Origin: Candidatus Gastranaerophilales bacterium
Lineage (GTDB): Bacteria; Cyanobacteriota; Vampirovibrionia; Gastranaerophilales; Gastranaerophilaceae
Length of the DNA stretch: 64,000 nucleotides
Assembly: GCA_944326455.1 (NCBI GenBank)
Contig: CALVEA010000002.1
Coordinates: 88,885 to 152,884, forward strand
Reading direction: 5' to 3'
The position numbers and the translations under genes were made by a program. The notes under the pieces are model-generated. The model ran no database searches, was not told the DNA's origin, and saw only the letters and a list, made by a program, of their open reading frames with translations. Below are positions 33,912 through 43,525 of the stretch, piece by piece (the stretch's first letter is position 1; each line of letters starts with the position of its first letter).

Positions 33912-35548
33912 ATCCAGGAACTTTGGACAAAGCTTCTGCTTGGATAAAATAGATTGTATAAATCCTGAAAAATTGCGGAATTGTTGTCCGGAGAATTATA
34001 CGGGAATAATATCAGAGTGTTCTTATAAGGTTCAAAACCGTTATTTTTTATAGGAATATTCTCCAGTTTTTGGTTGTCGACTGAAATCATTCGGTCGTTT
34101 CTTATTTTTTTATGACTTTTATTAAGCAATTCTTTAGCTTTGTCAGAAGAGTATACCGACCCAAAAATTATATCAAAAGAATCTTTATCTCTGTATGGAT
34201 GATATTTGAATTGGGTTTGTAAAATACTTTCTCCGGAGATAAAGGCATCATCTAAGATAACGAGAGTTGAGCCTTTAGGGAGAAGTTCTTTCATGTTTTT
34301 ATATCCGGAAGCATATTGTTTTGGGCGATCCCAGTCTGCTATATTTTCCCAATAAACAAATCTGTTTGGCGGAATGTTATTTGCGAGTTGGTACATATAA
34401 TTTATCAAGACAAAACTTTTATTCATTCTGGCAACATTGTAGTAAATTTTACTTGTATCGCCACCGGATTTTTTCACATCATTTTCTATCATCTCTTTTA
34501 ATTTGATAAGTTTTTGCCCGAGAGATTTAAAAGAATACGGATAAAAATTTTTGTCTAAATAACTAATCAAGTCTTTTCTTTCAGAGACGGAAGAACAGGC
34601 TTTGTCTAAGCATTTTGAGATAACATTCATGAAAGTGCTTTTTTCGGGAAATGTTTGAGATAAATTAGAAGCAATATCTTTTGATGAAGGATTGGTATTT
34701 TGATTCAAATCAGCAATAAGCGGGTTTATCCCCAGTTTTTTTATACGATTAAGGTTTTTTCCATTCATTATTATATTTATCAATTCTTCATCAGTGCGGT
34801 TTGGGTATAATTTATTTATGGTATTAAGTTTTGAGAGCTTGCTTTCTGTGGCTTTTTCCAAATCCTGATGCTGTTCAAATATATTATATGAATTTTCAAA
34901 ATCTTTGATATAAACAAATTTATATCTGTCTAAAAAAGTGTTAAATAAATCAGGATTTGTTTTTTTTAACTCTTCCATCATAGTTATAGTTTTTGAATCA
35001 AGGATAATAGCGTTATATCTCCCGACGCTTAAAGGGCATTTTGCGATTACACCGTAGCTGTTGTTATATAAATATGAAAATACATTATTGATATTAGGAG
35101 CCAGTCCAAAAGGTATAATATCTTTCACGACTTTATGATGTTCAATATCTGTATTTGAATCCTTTGGCTCTGTATTGTAGTGATAAACCTTTCTCCTTTT
35201 TTCATAAATATTTCGAAAATCTTCAATATGTTCAATACGTTTGGATTCCAGCCATAGCTTGAAATCTAAAATTTTATCAGTGTTAGAAAAACTTGTCAGC
35301 TTGTTTAAAACAAGCAATACTTGCTTTTTCGGATATTTATTTAATTTGTGGATTAGTGATTCAATATTTTCAGGTGTAACTTGATTCATTTTTAGGAAAA
35401 GTTTGTTATATAAATTTTCCAGGCTGATACTTTCGGCACTTTTTTCAAAAGTGTCTAGTGCTGCCGGTTTTAGAACAGGCTTGATATATCCCCGAAATTT
35501 CGGTGCCCGGACAGGAGGCATGCTATACGAAAGCGCTTCTATTTTCAT
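33902..35548 (-). CDS. Large hypothetical protein with a phosphoribosyltransferase-like motif
   Basis: A 548-residue, mainly helical, lysine-rich protein of no recognised family. The N-terminus (MKIEALSYSMPPVRAPKFRG) looks like the short strand-plus-FxG leader of other proteins of this lineage and not like a signal peptide. Around residue 430, STLVILDDAFISGES matches the PRPP-binding loop of phosphoribosyltransferases (two acidic residues, then SG(E/T)S). About 120 residues follow. The N-terminal 400 residues are AT-biased in codon use and carry helix repeats. It could be a secreted or effector protein, but there is no direct evidence. Convergent with rsmD. Confidence 0.55.
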   Translation of the reverse strand: MKIEALSYSMPPVRAPKFRGYIKPVLKPAALDTFEKSAESISLENLYNKLFLKMNQVTPENIESLIHKLNKYPKKQVLLVLNKLTSFSNTDKILDFKLWLESKRIEHIEDFRNIYEKRRKVYHYNTEPKDSNTDIEHHKVVKDIIPFGLAPNINNVFSYLYNNSYGVIAKCPLSVGRYNAIILDSKTITMMEELKKTNPDLFNTFLDRYKFVYIKDFENSYNIFEQHQDLEKATESKLSKLNTINKLYPNRTDEELINIIMNGKNLNRIKKLGINPLIADLNQNTNPSSKDIASNLSQTFPEKSTFMNVISKCLDKACSSVSERKDLISYLDKNFYPYSFKSLGQKLIKLKEMIENDVKKSGGDTSKIYYNVARMNKSFVLINYMYQLANNIPPNRFVYWENIADWDRPKQYASGYKNMKELLPKGSTLVILDDAFISGESILQTQFKYHPYRDKDSFDIIFGSVYSSDKAKELLNKSHKKIRNDRMISVDNQKLENIPIKNNGFEPYKNTLILFPYNSPDNNSAIFQDLYNLFYPSRSFVQSSWIYE

Positions 35549-35669
35549 ATTTTTATTAAAACTCCAAAAAAAAATTTTTGCATTAATTAATTAGTCATTC
35601 TCTTTACTTTAAGCTATGTTTGACATACACTGTAAAGGTTAAAACGGAGATTTTAAGAAAGGGATAATT

Positions 35670-37196
35670 ATGACAAACCGCGTTTTATTATGCATAATGG
35701 ACGGATGGGGCATAAGCAAAGGTTTAGAAAAATATGATGCCACAAAGCTTTCTCATCCGGTTAATGTTCCAAAACTTATAAAAGAAGACCCATCTACTGT
35801 TATACATGCAGATGGAGAATTTGTAGGATTGCCTGCAGGTCAGATGGGTAATAGTGAAGTCGGACACCTGAATCTTGGTGCAGGTAGAATCGTTTATCAG
35901 GATTTATCCAAAATAAACAATGCTATCAAAGACGGTTCTTTTTTCAAGAACGAAAAATTTCTTGAAGCAATAAACCATGCAAAGAAAAACAACTCGTCGC
36001 TTCATATCTACGGACTTGTATCAACAGGCGGAGTTCATTCATCTTTAGACCATCTTCTTGCTCTTATCCAACTGGCTTCAAAAGAAGGTTTGACAAAGGT
36101 TTATGTGCACGCATTTCTTGACGGGCGAGATACACCTCCTGCCAGTGCATGCGAATACTTACAAATAGTAGAGGACGAGCTTAAAAAATATAACTTACCT
36201 CCTATAGCAAGTGTTATCGGAAGATATTACATAATGGACAGAGATAACCGCTGGGATAGAGTAGAAAAAGGTTATAACTGTTTACTCTTCGGAGAAGGTA
36301 ATAAAGCGGCTTCTGCTGTTGAAGGAGTTAAAAAGTCTTATGAAGAAGGTGTTACGGACGAATTTGTTCTTCCTATAGTTGTTGGCGGAGAAGAATCAAG
36401 AATCCACGATAATGACGCTATTATCTTCTTCAACTACAGACCGGACCGAGCAAGAGAAATAACCAAAGCTATTAATTTTAAAGACTTTGACGGTTTTGAC
36501 AGAAAGAAAGTCCTTCAGAATATTTACTATTGTACAATGACAAGCTATGAAGAAACTTTCACATTCCCGGTAGCATTTCCGAAAACTCACCTTGTAAATA
36601 TCCTTGGAGATGTTTTGGAAGCTAACGGAATTAACCAGTTCAGAACAGCAGAAACAGAAAAATATGCTCACGTAACATTTTTCTTTAACGGCGGAATTGA
36701 TGACCCGCAGCCTCATGAAACAAGAAAACTTGTTCCGTCACCGAAGGTTCCGACTTACGACTTGCAGCCGGAGATGAGTGCTTACGAAGTTTGCGATAAT
36801 GTTTTAAAAGCGGTTGAAAATCCTGAATACGGATTTATTCTCGTAAACTTTGCTAACCCTGATATGGTTGGGCATACGGGTGTTATAGAAGCTGCAACAA
36901 AAGCTTGCAAAGTGGTTGATGAATGCGTAGGTAAAATTGCTGAAAAATGTAAAGAAAACGGAGTTATTATGCTGCTAACCGCTGACCACGGTAACGCCGA
37001 AGTTATGGTTAACGAAGAAACCGGCAAACCAATGACAGCACATACAACAAACGAAGTTCCTTTCGTTGTCATAAACGGACCTAAAGGTTTAGAACTCAAG
37101 TCAGACGGAGCTTTATGCAACGTAGCTCCAACGGTTTTAGAATTAATGGGGATTAAAAAACCGGAAGAGATGACTGCTGAATCTTTGATAAAATAA
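35670..37196 (+). CDS. gpmI: Cofactor-independent phosphoglycerate mutase
   Basis: A 508-residue alkaline-phosphatase-fold enzyme that interconverts 3- and 2-phosphoglycerate using two Mn ions and a phosphoserine. It starts RVLLCIMDGWG with metal ligand D11; the nucleophile Ser62 is in GQMGNSEVGHLNLGAGR; HAFLDGRDTPP, FFNYRPDRARE, and LLTADHGNAEVM follow. Codon use looks like that of a well expressed gene. A strong hairpin terminator follows directly. Confidence 0.97.
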   Translation: MTNRVLLCIMDGWGISKGLEKYDATKLSHPVNVPKLIKEDPSTVIHADGEFVGLPAGQMGNSEVGHLNLGAGRIVYQDLSKINNAIKDGSFFKNEKFLEAINHAKKNNSSLHIYGLVSTGGVHSSLDHLLALIQLASKEGLTKVYVHAFLDGRDTPPASACEYLQIVEDELKKYNLPPIASVIGRYYIMDRDNRWDRVEKGYNCLLFGEGNKAASAVEGVKKSYEEGVTDEFVLPIVVGGEESRIHDNDAIIFFNYRPDRAREITKAINFKDFDGFDRKKVLQNIYYCTMTSYEETFTFPVAFPKTHLVNILGDVLEANGINQFRTAETEKYAHVTFFFNGGIDDPQPHETRKLVPSPKVPTYDLQPEMSAYEVCDNVLKAVENPEYGFILVNFANPDMVGHTGVIEAATKACKVVDECVGKIAEKCKENGVIMLLTADHGNAEVMVNEETGKPMTAHTTNEVPFVVINGPKGLELKSDGALCNVAPTVLELMGIKKPEEMTAESLIK

Positions 37197-37202
37197 ATTA
37201 TT

Positions 37203-37241
37203 AAGGCTTGAAATACCTTCTGGTATTTCAAGCCTTTGTTT
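37203..37241 (+). terminator. Terminator after gpmI
   Basis: A perfect 15-bp stem (37203-37217 with 37222-37236), loop TTCT, then TGTTTG. It lies 6 bp past the gpmI stop. Confidence 0.85.
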
Positions 37242-37255
37242 GAATAGGGAGTGAT

Positions 37256-40240
37256 ATGGGAAACGCAGAAGCTTTAGACATAGATTTATCATTAAAGAAA
37301 AATAATATTGATGAATTTTTCTATAACCTTAGTGAAAATCCTAACGGGTTTAAGAATAAGGATTTCAGGTATACATTGAGCTTAATTTATCAGCTTGTGG
37401 AAGACGAGTTTGAGGGGATATTTTTATCACCTAACTCCCCTGTTAGGAATACGGATTTCTTCTTGATAAATCAGAACGGCAAACTTTCTTTCTTTGTTAC
37501 ACCTACAAACAATTTTCAATTCTACTTAAAATCCAAAGGTTCAATGTTCAGATTTACTCCGAAAGAAGTCAAAGGTCAGATGGGATATGTAATGCCTTTA
37601 GATCTGGTTTTGGACTATTTTGGCGGCTTTGGAGAAATTGTGGATTTTTCATCCCTTACACAGACTTTTGCATACTTTAATAAGCTTACTCATTTTGTAA
37701 TGAAACTTATTGAAAAGCTTTACTTTATACCGACTGTTAAAAGAAGAGATGGTGCTTCCGGCGGTTCTTTCAGAATAGTTTATGAACCTATTGTTTCCAA
37801 TCAGGAATCAGCCAGAATTATTAATGAGCTTGAAAAGAATATCCCTGAAAACTTGTTTATTGAGGGGGGCGAGCCAAAAGATTTTGTCGAAAACTTTGTA
37901 AGAGAATATTTAAACTATTTAATCTACAAGTTTTTGGGAATTAAAGCTTACAGATTTAAGGATATTAAATCCGGTCATTATATGATTAAGGATTTGGAGC
38001 AAAGATGCCTTTTAAAGGGTAAAGATGTTGCGGAAAATATTGCTCAATGGTTTGATGAACTGTATTTAGGCAAATATGATTTAATTCCGTTCTTTAAAGT
38101 CAGCAAGATTAGTGATGATAAATTTGAGTTTAAAATTCATATTAAAAACCGTAAAACAGGCGAAACTATTCTCATTGATGATTTGTACCACAAAGATAAA
38201 ATTTGGGATTTAGCAACAGAAGATATCGGAAAGATTGTTGAAAAACAGCTTAATTACGCACTTCGTTATATGCCGGAGCTGGAAACTCTTTTTGAGGATG
38301 AAGAGAAGCTTTCTCTTATAATGAATCTTAATGAGGTATATAAGCTTATTGCCCAGACGGCTTATTATCTGCAAAAAGCCCAGATTGAAGTAATTCTGCC
38401 GGAAGAGCTTACAAATATAATTATTCCTAGGGCCTCTATTAATGCTAAAGTCAAAGCGGCCCGCTCTGATGATTTGATGGCTATATTTAATACCGTTTCA
38501 AGCAGTGCAATTTCTCTGGATGATATTCTTGAATTTTCTTACGAAGTTGCTCTCGGAGATGAAAAAATCTCGCTGGAAGAGTTTAACAAACTTGTGGAAG
38601 AAAGCGACGGACTTATTCAATACAAGGGTAAATATATTCTTGTAGATAAAGCTGAGGGCAAAAAGCTCTATGAACAGATAATGAATGCTAATCATAAGAA
38701 AATGACAAGGCTTGAACTTATTCACGCATCAATGTCAGGTCAGCTTCAAAACTATGATTTTAACTATGATGAAGCTTATGCAAACGTTATTAAAGATTTT
38801 GCAAAGCCGGTTGAAGTTACCGAACCGAAAGGTTTAACAGGAGAACTCCGCCCATACCAGATGACAGGACTAAAATGGCTCTGGACAAATATTTCCAAAG
38901 GTTTCGGATGCTGTATGGCAGATGATATGGGCTTAGGTAAAACAATTCAGGTAATAAGTCTTATTCTTAAACTCAAAGAAGAAGGCAAGCTCAAAAACCC
39001 TGTCCTTGTTATTTGTCCTACAACTCTGATGGGGAACTGGATGAAAGAACTTCAAATGTTTGCTCCATCTCTTAAAATAACGACTTACCACGGTTTGGAC
39101 AGGAAACTTGACCTCAAAAATGATGTTATTCTTACAACTTACGCTATTATGAGAATAGATGTGGAAGAGCTTAAGAAAAATACATGGGGAATGGTTGTTG
39201 TAGATGAAGCTCAGAATATCAAAAACCCTGATACAGCGCAGACAATTGCAATAAAAGCTTTAAAATCCGATATAAAAATTGCTATGACCGGTACTCCGGT
39301 TGAAAACAGACTTACGGAATTGTGGAGCATCTTTGATTTTATTAATAAAGGCTACTTAGGTTCAATGAAAGAGTTCCAGAAAAGTTACGCAATTCCTATT
39401 GAGAGATTTAAAGAAAAAGCCAGAGCTTCAAAACTCAAACTCTCGGTATCACCGTTCGTTCTGAGAAGGTTAAAGACTGATAAAAGCGTAATCTCCGACT
39501 TGCCGGATAAAATGGTTATTAATGATTACTGCTATCTTGCAAAATCTCAGGCTATTTTATACGAAAAAACTCTTAATGAGATGATGGAAAAAATCAGCGG
39601 TTTTACAGGGGTTAACAGAAGAGGTAATATTTTTAAACTCATTACAGCCTTAAAACAGATTTGTAACCATCCTTATCAGTTTTTAAAAAGCGGCGGCACC
39701 TCGAAAGAACTTTCAGGTAAAGCCGAAAAATGTGTTGATCTGGTTCAAAGCATCATTGATAATAACGAAAAGACTCTTATCTTTACACAGTATAAAGAAA
39801 TGGGAGATTTGCTTACTAAAATTATTACCGAAGAATGTCTGACAGAGCCGTCATTCTTCCATGGTTCTCTAACCGTTCCGCAGAGAGAAACCCTTATTGA
39901 AGATTTCCAAAATAATGATGATAGAAAAGTTATGATACTTTCTCTAAAAGCCGGCGGAACAGGTCTAAACCTAACAAGTGCCACAAATGTTATCCATTAT
40001 GACCTCTGGTGGAATCCGGCTGTAGAAGAGCAGGCAACCGACCGTACTTATCGTATCGGTCAGGACAGAAATGTTATGGTGCATAGACTTATCACACTCG
40101 GCACTTTTGAAGAAAAGATTGATGAGATGCTCAAGTCTAAAAAAGAACTCGCTGACCTTGCTGTCTACGAAGGAGAAAAAATTATTACCGAACTCTCAGA
40201 CGAAGAAATTTACGAAATATTTTCTCTATCAGCCGGCTAG
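37256..40240 (+). CDS. SNF2-family helicase/ATPase
   Basis: A 994-residue Swi2/Snf2-type DNA translocase (bacterial HepA-like group). The C-terminal 470 residues hold the ATPase: RPYQMTGLKWLW, Walker A ADDMGLGKTIQ, LVICPTTLMGNW, the DEAQ box (VVVDEAQNIKN), AMTGTPVENRLTELWSIFDF, LSLKAGGTGLNLTSATNV and DRTYRIGQ. The N-terminal 500 residues are a long domain with the acidic, helical look of the SNF2-associated bacterial domains. Such proteins remodel protein-DNA or RNA polymerase-DNA complexes. The sensor kinase starts 48 bp later. Confidence 0.93.
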   Translation: MGNAEALDIDLSLKKNNIDEFFYNLSENPNGFKNKDFRYTLSLIYQLVEDEFEGIFLSPNSPVRNTDFFLINQNGKLSFFVTPTNNFQFYLKSKGSMFRFTPKEVKGQMGYVMPLDLVLDYFGGFGEIVDFSSLTQTFAYFNKLTHFVMKLIEKLYFIPTVKRRDGASGGSFRIVYEPIVSNQESARIINELEKNIPENLFIEGGEPKDFVENFVREYLNYLIYKFLGIKAYRFKDIKSGHYMIKDLEQRCLLKGKDVAENIAQWFDELYLGKYDLIPFFKVSKISDDKFEFKIHIKNRKTGETILIDDLYHKDKIWDLATEDIGKIVEKQLNYALRYMPELETLFEDEEKLSLIMNLNEVYKLIAQTAYYLQKAQIEVILPEELTNIIIPRASINAKVKAARSDDLMAIFNTVSSSAISLDDILEFSYEVALGDEKISLEEFNKLVEESDGLIQYKGKYILVDKAEGKKLYEQIMNANHKKMTRLELIHASMSGQLQNYDFNYDEAYANVIKDFAKPVEVTEPKGLTGELRPYQMTGLKWLWTNISKGFGCCMADDMGLGKTIQVISLILKLKEEGKLKNPVLVICPTTLMGNWMKELQMFAPSLKITTYHGLDRKLDLKNDVILTTYAIMRIDVEELKKNTWGMVVVDEAQNIKNPDTAQTIAIKALKSDIKIAMTGTPVENRLTELWSIFDFINKGYLGSMKEFQKSYAIPIERFKEKARASKLKLSVSPFVLRRLKTDKSVISDLPDKMVINDYCYLAKSQAILYEKTLNEMMEKISGFTGVNRRGNIFKLITALKQICNHPYQFLKSGGTSKELSGKAEKCVDLVQSIIDNNEKTLIFTQYKEMGDLLTKIITEECLTEPSFFHGSLTVPQRETLIEDFQNNDDRKVMILSLKAGGTGLNLTSATNVIHYDLWWNPAVEEQATDRTYRIGQDRNVMVHRLITLGTFEEKIDEMLKSKKELADLAVYEGEKIITELSDEEIYEIFSLSAG

Positions 40241-40288
40241 ATGGGCGGGATGTACAGGAGCCGTGTAGTGCCAAGTAGTAGGTGAAAA

Positions 40289-41551
40289 ATGTCAAAACTC
40301 ACATCTGACAAATTTTTAAAATTAATACCTTCTCTTTTTGAGATTAACTTAAACTCGGATAAAAGCGGGCAAACTATTTTCACTAAACTCGAACAAGTTA
40401 TCGGTTTTGATGAGGGGTTTATTTATTTTCTTAACCCGGAAAGTTTGCAGCTAAAATATACTTATAAAACTCACGCTAACTATAAAATTAATGATACTTT
40501 TAAGCTTACTCAAAAACTTAAAAAATCTGTTTATACTTCTGATTCGGAAATTTTATCACCGGATTCAGAGTTTATAAGAGCAGTGGGACTTTCAGAACTC
40601 AAGAAAAAATCATATATTCTCGCAAAAATTTCTATAAAATCGACCGTTTTCGGGGCAATTTTGCTTGCTAAAAGAGAAATTGATTACTATAAAGAATCCG
40701 ATTTGAATTTGCTTAATGCCGCAGCCTGTATTTTATCTTATGTACTTAAGGATTTGGAACTCTCAGATGTCTTTAAGATTCAATTAAAAGCTCTCAAGGA
40801 CGGTATTTATGAGAAACATGAAGCGTATAAGACAATAAAAGAACAGAATGAGAAAATTCTGGAAGCAGACAAGGTTAAAAATGAGTTTCTTGCAAATATT
40901 TCGCATGAATTAAGGACTCCGTTAAACTCTATTCTTGGGTTTTCTGATATACTTGGTGCTAATTTATACGGAGATTTAAATAGAAAACAAGTTGAGTATG
41001 TTAATGATATAAAAATTTCAGCTACCCACCTTCTTGGCATGATTAATGAAGTCCTTGATATGTCAAAAATAGAAGCTAACGCGATGAAAATTGTGAAAAG
41101 CACTTTTTGGATTTCAAGAGCCGTGGATGAAGTTTGTAATATAATATCTCCGCTAGCGGACAGGAAGAAGATAAAAATTACTAAAAATATACCTGTTGAT
41201 TTTGAGGTTTTTGCAGATTATCAAAAAATTCAGCAAATACTTTATAATCTGGTTTCAAATGCAATAAAGTTTACACCTGATAACGGCGATGTCGATATAA
41301 CCGCTGTTTCCAACTCAAATGGCTTTAAACTTGTGGTGCATGATAACGGAATCGGGATTGACGAAAAATATCATGGTAAAATTTTTGCCAAATTCGTACA
41401 GCTTGATAGCGCTTATACGAAAAAAGAAAGCTCTACAGGTTTAGGTTTGACAATCACAAAAGAGCTCGTTGAACTTCACGGGGGTAAAATTTCCCTAATT
41501 AGTGAAATTAATAACGGGTCAACCTTTATTGTGGATATTCCTCTTGATTAG
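40289..41551 (+). CDS. Soluble GAF-type sensor histidine kinase
   Basis: A 420-residue histidine kinase without membrane helices. A GAF-like sensor (about 15-165), a coiled coil, the HisKA phosphoacceptor (FLANISHELRTPLNSILGFSDI, near residue 205), then the HATPase domain with N box LVSNAIKFTP, VHDNGIGID, and STGLGLTITKEL. The partner is not adjacent; the RpaB-like regulator at 45117 is a possible partner, by proximity only. Its signal is unknown. The stop overlaps the 3' end of convergent ispF by 4 bp. Confidence 0.92.
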   Translation: MSKLTSDKFLKLIPSLFEINLNSDKSGQTIFTKLEQVIGFDEGFIYFLNPESLQLKYTYKTHANYKINDTFKLTQKLKKSVYTSDSEILSPDSEFIRAVGLSELKKKSYILAKISIKSTVFGAILLAKREIDYYKESDLNLLNAAACILSYVLKDLELSDVFKIQLKALKDGIYEKHEAYKTIKEQNEKILEADKVKNEFLANISHELRTPLNSILGFSDILGANLYGDLNRKQVEYVNDIKISATHLLGMINEVLDMSKIEANAMKIVKSTFWISRAVDEVCNIISPLADRKKIKITKNIPVDFEVFADYQKIQQILYNLVSNAIKFTPDNGDVDITAVSNSNGFKLVVHDNGIGIDEKYHGKIFAKFVQLDSAYTKKESSTGLGLTITKELVELHGGKISLISEINNGSTFIVDIPLD

Positions 41552-42042
41552 TTGCTTATTTTTTCAAGCAATACAACAGCATGTGCTTCAATAGCAAGCT
41601 TTTTACCGACAGAATCAAGCTGTTCTTTTGTCTTGGCTTTAATGGAAATATCCATATCTGACAGTCCTAAAACAGATGCCAGAATTTCTTTCATTTTAGG
41701 GATATAAGGCATAAGTTTCGGTGCTTCTGCAATAATGTTAGAATCAATATTGTTAATCCAATATCCGGCTGCTCTAACTTTATCATATACTCTTTCAAGA
41801 AGCAGTACGCTGTCCGCATCCTTAAATCTGTCATCTGTGTCAGGGAAAAGTGTTCCGATATCGTCAAAAGAAACTGCTCCCAAAAGTGCATCAATAATAG
41901 CATGAACTAAAACATCCGCATCTGAGTGCCCTAAAAGACCTTTCTCGTAATCTATTTTCACACCGCCAATAACGAGGTCTCTGCCTTCAACAGTGGGGTG
42001 TATATCGTATCCGATACCAATTCTGTAAGTTTGATCAGCCAT
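41548..42042 (-). CDS. ispF: 2-C-methyl-D-erythritol 2,4-cyclodiphosphate synthase
   Basis: A 164-residue trimeric zinc enzyme of the MEP isoprenoid pathway. The DxH motif GIGYDIHP gives zinc ligands D13 and H15; LLGHSDADVLVHAIIDALLGA and DIGTLFPDTDDRFKDADS are the family signatures, and IKAKTKEQL near the end is also typical. Convergent with the kinase gene. Confidence 0.95.
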   Translation of the reverse strand: MADQTYRIGIGYDIHPTVEGRDLVIGGVKIDYEKGLLGHSDADVLVHAIIDALLGAVSFDDIGTLFPDTDDRFKDADSVLLLERVYDKVRAAGYWINNIDSNIIAEAPKLMPYIPKMKEILASVLGLSDMDISIKAKTKEQLDSVGKKLAIEAHAVVLLEKISN

Positions 42043-42149
42043 TGTAAAACCCTCTAAATCTTCTATGTTTATTATAGCTTAAATTTATATAAATGTCATC
42101 CCCTAATGTTTAATATTAAACTCTCTTTACAAAACTTAATATTTAATGA

Positions 42150-42215
42150 GAAAAAAGGCAATTTTCTGTAGATTATATACTTTATATATATGTAAGAGTT
42201 ATTTAATTAAGAGAG
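42150..42215 (+). promoter_or_regulatory. AT-rich promoter module shared with the gene at 43526
   Basis: The region upstream of 42225 shares an ordered set of elements with that upstream of 43526: CTTAATAT, then (A/G)AAAAAAGGCAA-like sequence, then ACTTTATATATAT, TAAGAG, TATTTAATTAAGAGAG. The central TACTTTATATATAT also appears before the CopG-type gene (9188). It probably holds a promoter (TATATAT as the -10 region) plus a regulator site. Confidence 0.5.
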
Positions 42216-42224
42216 AGCAAAGAA

Positions 42225-42470
42225 ATGGCAGCAGTATATGACGCAATAGAAAGAAATAAGAAACCGGCAGGAGCATTAGAAATTCCTGAGAATTATCATT
42301 TTTACTATTTGAATAAACAAGATAGGCAAATGAGATTCAACAACGGCGGCGACCCAATCTATGCTATCTTTGATAAAATTGATAACAGACCGCTTTCTAA
42401 AATTGCAAAAGATTTTGTTAGAGAACTTGCTGATGATTCAATCAGATTTGTATCTACTCTGTTAAAATAA
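42225..42470 (+). CDS. Small hypothetical protein
   Basis: An 81-residue, soluble, mixed-charge protein with no recognised family. It contains NYHFYYLNKQDRQMRFNNGG and a C-terminal helix (LSKIAKDFVRELADDSIRF). The ribosome site GAGAGAG is good and the upstream region is duplicated before 43526, which supports it being a real, regulated gene. Function unknown. Confidence 0.6.
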   Translation: MAAVYDAIERNKKPAGALEIPENYHFYYLNKQDRQMRFNNGGDPIYAIFDKIDNRPLSKIAKDFVRELADDSIRFVSTLLK

Positions 42471-42519
42471 GGGGAAAAAGAGTGGTTCTTAGGGGTTGAG
42501 AATCCTGACTGAGAGTCGT

Positions 42520-42604
42520 GTTTTGTGGTGCTTAAATATTCCCGGAGGTTTTCTCTCCTTAAGGAGATGGCTGGGGTGAGGAGGTAGTCACCTGTCACAG
42601 TCTT
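42520..42604. repeat. Possible degraded dispersed repeat
   Basis: The stretch around CTCTCCTTAAGGAGATGG (42554-42571) followed by CTGGGGTGAGGAGG, 70 bp after the stop of the small gene, has the dyad CTCCTTAAGGAG and resembles a short dispersed repeat found in many bacterial genomes. The call rests on remembered pattern; no second copy is in the window. Confidence 0.3.
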
Positions 42605-42645
42605 CTTCTATTTGATTTTTTGAATTAATCCATTAAAATAGTTGT

Positions 42646-43344
42646 ATGTTAAAAAAGAGCTTATTGTTAATAGTTTTAGCGCTAATGCTTCCTGTTTATG
42701 CGGATTATCAACCTCTTTCGGATGAACCGATAAACAGTCCGGAAGAATTTGAACAAATGCAGAACACCGAAAACGAGACAGAAGAATCTCCCGAATTTGA
42801 ATATCCGGCAGCAGAGGTTCCTGAACCCGTTGAGGTTAATCCAACCAAAAATTATGCGGAAATATATAACAATTTGCAGCCTGCGGACTTTTCATACCAA
42901 CATGATATGGATCCGGAGCAATACTATGATATAAAGGATGCAAGCTGGTCTCCGTATCCGCTTTTAAGGCTGAATTCGTATATATATTTCAAGAATATAG
43001 CAATAGAGCCGGGATATTATTTGCTTACTCCTCGAGAACATGAGGGTAAATGGTATATTTTATTTAAGCAAAATGGCAGGGTCAATTATATCATACCTGT
43101 TTATGAGAGAGGCTTAACTCCTGAATTTTTCTACGATGAACGCATCCCTAAGCCGAAGTTAACCTGGGCGCAGAAAGTTCATACCGGAGTCCTGGATTTT
43201 CTCGGAAAATTTAAAAGCACAAAACGTAAGACTCCAATACAATCCTATATGGAGATTAATGATTTGGAAAACTTCTTTGTATCAATAGTAATATATTACG
43301 GTTCTCATAAATATTACACGATTTTTAGAAGTATTAGGTTATAA
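42646..43344 (+). CDS. Secreted hypothetical protein
   Basis: A 232-residue protein with a clear Sec signal peptide (LKKSLLLIVLALMLPVYA, cut expected after residue 19). The mature N-terminus (about 20-70) is rich in Pro, Glu and Asn and probably disordered; the rest looks like a compact domain with aromatic residues, ending in a basic, helix-forming part. The family is not recognised. Periplasmic or surface location is inferred from the leader. A GC-rich hairpin follows the stop. Confidence 0.65.
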   Translation: MLKKSLLLIVLALMLPVYADYQPLSDEPINSPEEFEQMQNTENETEESPEFEYPAAEVPEPVEVNPTKNYAEIYNNLQPADFSYQHDMDPEQYYDIKDASWSPYPLLRLNSYIYFKNIAIEPGYYLLTPREHEGKWYILFKQNGRVNYIIPVYERGLTPEFFYDERIPKPKLTWAQKVHTGVLDFLGKFKSTKRKTPIQSYMEINDLENFFVSIVIYYGSHKYYTIFRSIRL

Positions 43345-43346
43345 TA

Positions 43347-43383
43347 ACAAGCGGCGGCGGACAGAATGTCCGCCGCCGCTTGT
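43347..43383 (+). terminator. GC-rich hairpin after the secreted protein gene
   Basis: A perfect 17-bp stem (43347-43363 with 43367-43383) with a 3-nt loop; the arms are made of GGC repeats. Only a weak T-rich tail (ATATTGAC) follows, so it may stabilise the 3' end instead of terminating alone. Confidence 0.65.
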
Positions 43384-43439
43384 ATATTGACATATATTAA
43401 GAAACTTGAGATTTTTTAAGCAATTTGTTACAATTCTTA

Positions 43440-43518
43440 ATATAGAGTGGCAAAAAAAGCAATTTTTCATTAATTAAATACTTTATATATATATAAGAGA
43501 TATTTAATTAAGAGAGGC
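43440..43518 (+). promoter_or_regulatory. Second copy of the shared AT-rich promoter module
   Basis: The same order of elements as at 42150-42215: CTTAATAT, AAAAAAAGCAA, AAATACTTTATATATAT (43478-43494), ATAAGAG and TATTTAATTAAGAGAG. It lies directly before the gene at 43526, so the two genes are probably co-regulated. Confidence 0.5.
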
Positions 43519-43525
43519 TTGAATT

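Noticed and set aside
34316..34506. Short + strand frames inside the 548-residue gene
   Set aside because: Antisense shadows without ribosome sites; the long minus frame has consistent coding character.
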